Assembly (NCBI GenBank): GCA_002708305.1
Contig: PANE01000030.1
Coordinates: 103,246-145,551 of the forward strand
DNA: 42,306 nt
Source of the DNA: Rhodospirillaceae bacterium
GTDB lineage: Bacteria > Pseudomonadota > Alphaproteobacteria > Thalassobaculales > Thalassobaculaceae
Reading direction: 5' to 3'
Both the position numbers and the translations under genes were made by a program. Below, in pieces: positions 37,928 to 42,306 of this stretch. The notes under the pieces are model-generated. The model made no database searches, was not told where the DNA came from, and saw only the letters and a list, made by a program, of their open reading frames with translations. Position 1 is the first letter of the stretch. Every line of letters begins with the position of its first letter.

Positions 37928-38752
37928 TTATTTACGACGACGGCGAACAATTAACCGGTCAGTTTTTTTATTACTTCGCGTACGCTTTCCTTTAGTCGGC
38001 ACGCCCCACGGAGTTACTGGATGACGACCACCTGACGTCCTCCCTTCTCCTCCGCCATGAGGATGGTCAATGGGGTTCATCACCACACCTCTAACCACAG
38101 GGCGTCTTCCTAGCCAACGTTTGCGGCCAGCTTTACCCAGGTTAGTATTTTTTTGATCAGGGTTAGATACCGCTCCTATAGAAGCCATACATTCAGATCG
38201 CACACGGCGGACCTCGCCTGACGTAAGCCTCAATAGTGCATAACCAGACTCTCTACCCACGAGTTGAACGTAGGCGCCTGCTGATCTTGCCAACTGCCCA
38301 CCCTTCTGAGGCTTGAGTTCCACATTATGAATAATGGTACCAACGGGGATGCTGCTAATTGGCATTGCATTCCCGGGCTTTATATCAGCTCGGCTCGAGG
38401 CCAAAACCTTATCACCAATGCTTAAACGCTGTGGAGCGATAATATATGCTTGATCTCCATCGTCATACTCAATCAATGCTATGAAGGCAGTGCGATTTGG
38501 ATCGTATTCTAGACGTTGAACTGTGGCTTCTACATCGAATTTTCGACGTTTAAAATCAATTATTCTATAGGTACGCTTGTGACCACCACCACGGTGCCAC
38601 ATTGTTATACGGCCATGATTATTTCGTCCACCTGTTTTTGTAAGCCCCCTCGTCAATTTCTTTACGGGCTTCCCCTTCCATAGCTCAGATCGATCTACGG
38701 TTATTAGCTGACGCTGCGAAGGTGTTGTCGGATTATAATGCTTCAGAGCCAT
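37928..38752 (-). CDS. rplB: 50S ribosomal protein L2
   Basis: 274 residues. The segment [20 protein letters not shown] near 221-240 holds the conserved His close to the peptidyl-transferase centre, and [20 protein letters not shown] near 42-61 is typical of the N-terminal half. Needed for subunit association and tRNA binding. It starts four bases after rplW. Confidence 0.98.
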   Translation of the reverse strand: MALKHYNPTTPSQRQLITVDRSELWKGKPVKKLTRGLTKTGGRNNHGRITMWHRGGGHKRTYRIIDFKRRKFDVEATVQRLEYDPNRTAFIALIEYDDGDQAYIIAPQRLSIGDKVLASSRADIKPGNAMPISSIPVGTIIHNVELKPQKGGQLARSAGAYVQLVGRESGYALLRLTSGEVRRVRSECMASIGAVSNPDQKNTNLGKAGRKRWLGRRPVVRGVVMNPIDHPHGGGEGRTSGGRHPVTPWGVPTKGKRTRSNKKTDRLIVRRRRK

Positions 38753-38756
38753 TTAT

Positions 38757-39086
38757 TTATACCCCCTGACTAACATCTACATCTTGGCCGTCTTCGAAAG
38801 TGACAACCGCTTTTTTGAAATCAGACCGCCGTCCGACCCTACCGCGAAACCTTTTCACTTTGCCTTTTTGCCTCAGAGTATTTACGGCCTTCACTTTTCT
38901 ATCGAATAGTTGCTCAATTGCTACCTTTATCTCGGGCTTTGTAGCTAACAAACTCACCTTAAAGGTCACTTGCCCGAACTGTGAACCAAGGGTGCTTTTT
39001 TCGGTTACAATTGGCTCGCGGATAATTTCATACATCTGTTCATTGCTCAGCTTTACCTGGCTGGCGTTGTGAGGCCTAATACTCAT
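38757..39086 (-). CDS. rplW: 50S ribosomal protein L23
   Basis: 109 residues. After a short polar leader of about 20 residues come [15 protein letters not shown] and the C-terminal [21 protein letters not shown]23 is the docking site for trigger factor and SRP at the tunnel exit. Its ATG overlaps the rplD stop by four bases, and rplB follows four bases later. Confidence 0.97.
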   Translation of the reverse strand: MSIRPHNASQVKLSNEQMYEIIREPIVTEKSTLGSQFGQVTFKVSLLATKPEIKVAIEQLFDRKVKAVNTLRQKGKVKRFRGRVGRRSDFKKAVVTFEDGQDVDVSQGV

Positions 39087-39700
39087 TTAAGCCGCTCCTC
39101 TAATTGATGGACCGCATCTCGAGTCAGAACCAGTGTATCCCTCCTAAGTATGTCATAAACATTTGCGCCCTGGCTTGGAATAACGTCTATTTTTGGGATA
39201 TTACGGATTGCTTTAACAAGCAAATCACTAGTTTTAGTACCATCAATAAATAGAGTTGATGACAGTCCAAGTGTTGATAATTGTTTAGCTATTTCTTTAG
39301 TTTTTCCTGACACATCAACCTTATCAATTATTAGCAATTTACCTTCTGCTCGTTTAGCTGACAGTGCACACTTTAATCCAAGTCTACGAACTTTCTTCGG
39401 TAGATCATGAGCGTGACTGCGCACTACAGGACCGTGCGCTGTAGCCCCCCCCCGAAATTGAACAGCCCTAGTTGTTCCTTGACGAGCGCGACCAGTTCCT
39501 TTTTGTCGAAAAGGTTTCGCTGTTGTTCCACTAATTTCGCCTACTAACTTAACTTTGTGTGTACCGGCCCGACGCTTAGCTAGCTGCCAATTAACTACCC
39601 TAGCCAAAATATCCCGCCGAGGCTCCACACCGAATACTGTCTCGCTAAGTTCTATTTCACCCATATCCTTATTATCGAAACTTTTAACTGCAACTTTCAT
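39083..39700 (-). CDS. rplD: 50S ribosomal protein L4
   Basis: 205 residues from the ATG at 39700, starting [20 protein letters not shown] as in the family. A longer frame from 39748 would overlap rplC by 44 bases and add a non-conserved leader, so it is rejected; the chosen start lies four bases after the rplC stop with AGAGGG upstream. The tunnel-lining loop contains [20 protein letters not shown] nine-G run (39445-39453, C on the plus strand) encodes part of RGGA. Confidence 0.96.
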   Translation of the reverse strand: MKVAVKSFDNKDMGEIELSETVFGVEPRRDILARVVNWQLAKRRAGTHKVKLVGEISGTTAKPFRQKGTGRARQGTTRAVQFRGGATAHGPVVRSHAHDLPKKVRRLGLKCALSAKRAEGKLLIIDKVDVSGKTKEIAKQLSTLGLSSTLFIDGTKTSDLLVKAIRNIPKIDVIPSQGANVYDILRRDTLVLTRDAVHQLEERLK

Positions 39701-39704
39701 ATTC

Positions 39705-40517
39705 TCAGCCCTCTTTCTCTGGAGTGCTTGTGTCATCGGCACGGTCATTCTTTACCTTAGTTTCTTGCTGGGCAGCTCCCCCAACAACTCCGGAATTTTT
39801 CTCGGAACTATCCGCTACCAACACCGCACTACCATCAGAACCACCCGTGCGAATGGAAGCCGGAAATGGAGCATCGCCCGGCATTGGCGACTTGTGAGCG
39901 TCTTGTACCAGGACATAGGAACCTTTAGACCCGGGGACAGCGCCTTCAACTAATATAACTCCAGCATCCACATCCGTAGAATGGATCTTCAAGTTTTGAG
40001 TTGTAACACGACGATCACCCATGTGCCCCGCCATCTTCTTACCTTTCCAAACGCGCCCTGGGTCCTGACTATTACCAGTTGAACCATGAGACCTATGCGA
40101 TACCGACACACCATGAGTTGCCCTAAGTCCATGGAAATTATGCCGCTTCATGGCTCCAGCAAACCCTTTACCAATTGACGTGCCAATTACATCAATCTTT
40201 TGACCATTAATAAAATGATCGACAAGTATCTCAGACCCAACATCAAGAAGCGCGTCCGCAGTTACTCTAAATTCGGTCAATTTCTTTTTTGGCTCTACCT
40301 GTGCCTTTGCGAAATGGCCTCTCATTTGCTTCGAGGTCCGTTTGACCTTTGCAATACCAACCCCTACCTGAACAGCATTGTATCCATCTGTTTCCTCAGT
40401 TTTCTTTCCCACCACTCTGCAATCGTCAACCTTTAAAACAGTCACAGGGACATGCCGTCCATCTTCAGCGAAGACTCTTGTCATACCAACCTTGAGGGCA
40501 ATAATTCCAGAACGCAT
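39705..40517 (-). CDS. rplC: 50S ribosomal protein L3 with a C-terminal extension
   Basis: 270 residues against about 210 for E. coli L3. The core is normal: [35 protein letters not shown] and the methylated-Gln region [20 protein letters not shown]. The last 55 or so residues, after [16 protein letters not shown], form a Gly/Ser/Asp/Lys-rich tail with no recognised fold. Similar but usually shorter tails occur in other alphaproteobacteria. It is 15 bases after rpsJ. Confidence 0.96.
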   Translation of the reverse strand: MRSGIIALKVGMTRVFAEDGRHVPVTVLKVDDCRVVGKKTEETDGYNAVQVGVGIAKVKRTSKQMRGHFAKAQVEPKKKLTEFRVTADALLDVGSEILVDHFINGQKIDVIGTSIGKGFAGAMKRHNFHGLRATHGVSVSHRSHGSTGNSQDPGRVWKGKKMAGHMGDRRVTTQNLKIHSTDVDAGVILVEGAVPGSKGSYVLVQDAHKSPMPGDAPFPASIRTGGSDGSAVLVADSSEKNSGVVGGAAQQETKVKNDRADDTSTPEKEG

Positions 40518-40532
40518 CTAACTTCTCCGAAC

Positions 40533-40841
40533 CTAAAGCTTAATCTCGACATCAACCCCAGCGGCCAAATCAAGCTTCATTAACGCATCCACTGTTTGAG
40601 GGGTTGGATCTATAATGTCTAAGAGACGCTTATGGGTTCTTATTTCAAACTGCTCTCTACTTTTTTTATCAACATGAGGACCGCGGAGAACAGTATATTT
40701 TTCTATCCGGTTTGGAAGAGGAATCGGCCCGCGAACCTGGGCACCGGTTCTCTTTGCAGTATTTACTATCTCACCGGTCGACTGATCTAATACTCGATGA
40801 TCAAATGCCTTCAGACGTATTCTTATATTTTGACTATCCAT
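40533..40841 (-). CDS. rpsJ: 30S ribosomal protein S10
   Basis: 102 residues from the ATG at 40841, starting [20 protein letters not shown], the family norm. AAGGA stands eight bases upstream; a frame reaching 40871 would add ten residues not seen in the family. Other landmarks are [20 protein letters not shown] and [15 protein letters not shown]10 also acts as NusE in transcription antitermination. First gene of the S10 cluster, 56 bases after tuf. Confidence 0.97.
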   Translation of the reverse strand: MDSQNIRIRLKAFDHRVLDQSTGEIVNTAKRTGAQVRGPIPLPNRIEKYTVLRGPHVDKKSREQFEIRTHKRLLDIIDPTPQTVDALMKLDLAAGVDVEIKL

Positions 40842-40897
40842 GGGATCAATCCTTAACCAATACGGTCGCAAAAAATGCCTAAATATTTAAACGTAGA

Positions 40898-42088
40898 TTA
40901 TTCTAATACCTTAGCCACAACACCGGCACCAACTGTCCTGCCACCCTCACGAATAGCAAAACGTAGCCCCTCGTCCATTGCAATAGGGGCAATCAAGTTT
41001 ACATCCATTGAAATATTATCACCAGGCATCACCATCTCTGTTCCATCAGGCAAAACCACCGAGCCGGTAACATCAGTAGTTCGAAAATAAAATTGTGGCC
41101 GATAATTGGAAAAGAATGGCGTATGGCGCCCGCCCTCTTCTTTTGTTAAAATATATGCCTCACAAGAAAATTTTGTATGAGGACTTATCGAACCTGGAGC
41201 GGCTATAACCTGACCACGCTCTACATCATCACGGTTAATTCCACGCAACAATAAACCAACATTATCTCCCGCTTCCCCTTGATCCAAGAGCTTACGGAAC
41301 ATTTCAACACCCGTACAAACAGATTTTCCTGTCTCACGGATTCCAATTATTTCAACGGCATCGTTAACATTGATTATGCCTGTCTCAACACGGCCAGTAA
41401 CAACAGTACCACGACCTGATATAGAAAAAACATCCTCAATAGGCATCAAAAACGGCTGATCCTTTGGACGCTCCGGCTGGGGAATATAGCTGTCAACTGC
41501 AGACATTAACTCCATAATCGCATTCTTACCTGTCGCTTCATTAGAGTCCTCAATGGAAGCTAAAGCTGAACCTTTAACGATTGGAATATCGTCTCCTGGA
41601 AAATCGTAAGAAGAAAGCAACTCACGGATTTCCATTTCAACTAGCTCTAAAAGCTCTTCATCATCGACCTGGTCAACTTTATTCATAAAAACCACAAGCG
41701 CGGGAACACCAACCTGGCGAGCAAGAAGAATGTGCTCTCTAGTTTGCGGCATTGGACCGTCTGCAGCCGATACAACCAAGATAGCCCCGTCCATCTGAGC
41801 AGCACCTGTAATCATATTCTTCACGTAATCAGCGTGACCCGGACAATCCACATGCGCATAATGCCGCGCTTCCGTTTCATATTCCACATGGGCAGTCGAT
41901 ATGGTTATACCACGCGCCTTCTCTTCAGGAGCTTTATCAATCTGGTCATAAGCAGTATAATCCGCCCCACCCGCTTCTGCTAAAACTTTTGTAATAGCAG
42001 CAGTGAGCGTTGTTTTACCGTGATCAACATGGCCTATAGTGCCAATGTTACAATGCGGCTTATTACGTTCAAATTTTTCCTTCGCCAT
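40898..42088 (-). CDS. tuf: Elongation factor Tu
   Basis: 396 residues, the full-length GTPase that brings aminoacyl-tRNA to the ribosome. G1 is GHVDHGKT at 19-26, switch I Thr63 in RGITIS, G3 DCPGH at 82-86, G4 NKVD at 137-140. The GGAG ribosome-binding site is nine bases before the ATG. It sits between fusA and rpsJ, the usual str/S10 junction. Whether a second tuf copy exists cannot be seen here. Confidence 0.99.
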   Translation of the reverse strand: MAKEKFERNKPHCNIGTIGHVDHGKTTLTAAITKVLAEAGGADYTAYDQIDKAPEEKARGITISTAHVEYETEARHYAHVDCPGHADYVKNMITGAAQMDGAILVVSAADGPMPQTREHILLARQVGVPALVVFMNKVDQVDDEELLELVEMEIRELLSSYDFPGDDIPIVKGSALASIEDSNEATGKNAIMELMSAVDSYIPQPERPKDQPFLMPIEDVFSISGRGTVVTGRVETGIINVNDAVEIIGIRETGKSVCTGVEMFRKLLDQGEAGDNVGLLLRGINRDDVERGQVIAAPGSISPHTKFSCEAYILTKEEGGRHTPFFSNYRPQFYFRTTDVTGSVVLPDGTEMVMPGDNISMDVNLIAPIAMDEGLRFAIREGGRTVGAGVVAKVLE

Positions 42089-42156
42089 CTTTTAACACTC
42101 CGTCTTAAAACTCATACTTGAAAAAACAAATTAATCTAAATTAGGACTAAACTGCA

Positions 42157-42306
42157 CTACGCCATTTTGGCCGTTACCTCATCTGCTACGGCTTGAGGCA
42201 CCTGATCATAGTGGTCAAAATGCATAGTGTATTGCGAACGACCCTGGCTCATCGACCTAAGCGTATTAACATAACCAAACATATTCGCCAATGGAACCAT
42301 CGCATT
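42157..42306 (-). CDS. fusA: Elongation factor G, C-terminal end only
   Basis: The last 49 residues before a TAG stop are visible; the gene enters from the right edge. The segment [16 protein letters not shown] followed by FDHYDQVP and a terminal ADEVTAKMA is the end of EF-G domain V, which moves tRNA and mRNA during translocation. It precedes tuf by 68 bases on the same strand, as in the standard str operon. No tRNA gene lies between them. Confidence 0.95.
   Translation of the reverse strand, partial: NAMVPLANMFGYVNTLRSMSQGRSQYTMHFDHYDQVPQAVADEVTAKMA

Noticed and set aside
42089-42156. tRNA gene between fusA and tuf
   Set aside because: The 68-base gap has no cloverleaf or T-loop GTTCRA motif.

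Overview
The window looks like chromosomal DNA of an AT-rich alphaproteobacterium. Three things point there: an ATP12-type F1-ATPase assembly chaperone (typical of alphaproteobacteria and mitochondria), a non-zinc S14 and an L3 with a C-terminal tail in a canonical S10-spc-alpha ribosomal operon, and the order rplQ - Do protease - rarA - crcB - rluC - atp12. A sarcosine oxidase operon, an MttB-superfamily methyltransferase and a riboswitch-controlled glycine cleavage operon suggest a marine, methylated-amine-using lineage (Rhodospirillales/SAR116-like). That placement is inference. I see no tRNA, rRNA, insertion sequence, CRISPR array or phage gene.

Layout. 1-1245 (minus): the start of an M14 carboxypeptidase cut by the window edge, and a class II aldolase/adducin-like protein. 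1477-7299 (plus): heterotetrameric sarcosine oxidase soxBDAG and a GNAT acetyltransferase. 7337-13590 (minus): a tandem glycine riboswitch followed by gcvT-gcvH-gcvP and an MttB-family methyltransferase. 13775-15325 (plus): a divergent acyl-CoA carboxyltransferase. 15327-15854 (minus): a small lipoprotein. 15992-18353 (plus): ispH-thrB-rnhA, overlapping genes. 18382-26573 (minus): alpha/beta hydrolase, pccB, ATP12 chaperone, rluC-type pseudouridine synthase, crcB, a DUF429-like protein, rarA and a Do-family periplasmic protease. 26825-42306 (minus): the ribosomal operon from the end of fusA through tuf, S10, spc and alpha clusters to rplQ.

How the genes work together. SoxBDAG demethylates sarcosine to glycine and delivers the methyl carbon as methylene-tetrahydrofolate. 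The glycine formed is the natural ligand of the riboswitch in front of gcvTHP, whose products split glycine into CO2, ammonia and methylene-tetrahydrofolate. The MttB-family gene is the last gene of that riboswitch operon and has no pyrrolysine codon, so a methylated substrate such as glycine betaine is more likely than trimethylamine. Together they read as a compact route from N-methylated glycines to one-carbon units, with glycine as the regulatory signal. The dimethylglycine step, the corrinoid protein and the folate methyltransferase are not in the window.

Most notable observations: the MttB gene inside a glycine-riboswitch operon; a possible mutually exclusive hairpin pair behind the second aptamer; two genes (the alpha/beta hydrolase and the Do protease) whose good ribosome-binding site and natural N-terminus point to an ATC or ATT start codon; and a carboxyltransferase with both oxyanion-hole segments altered and no biotin carboxylase nearby.
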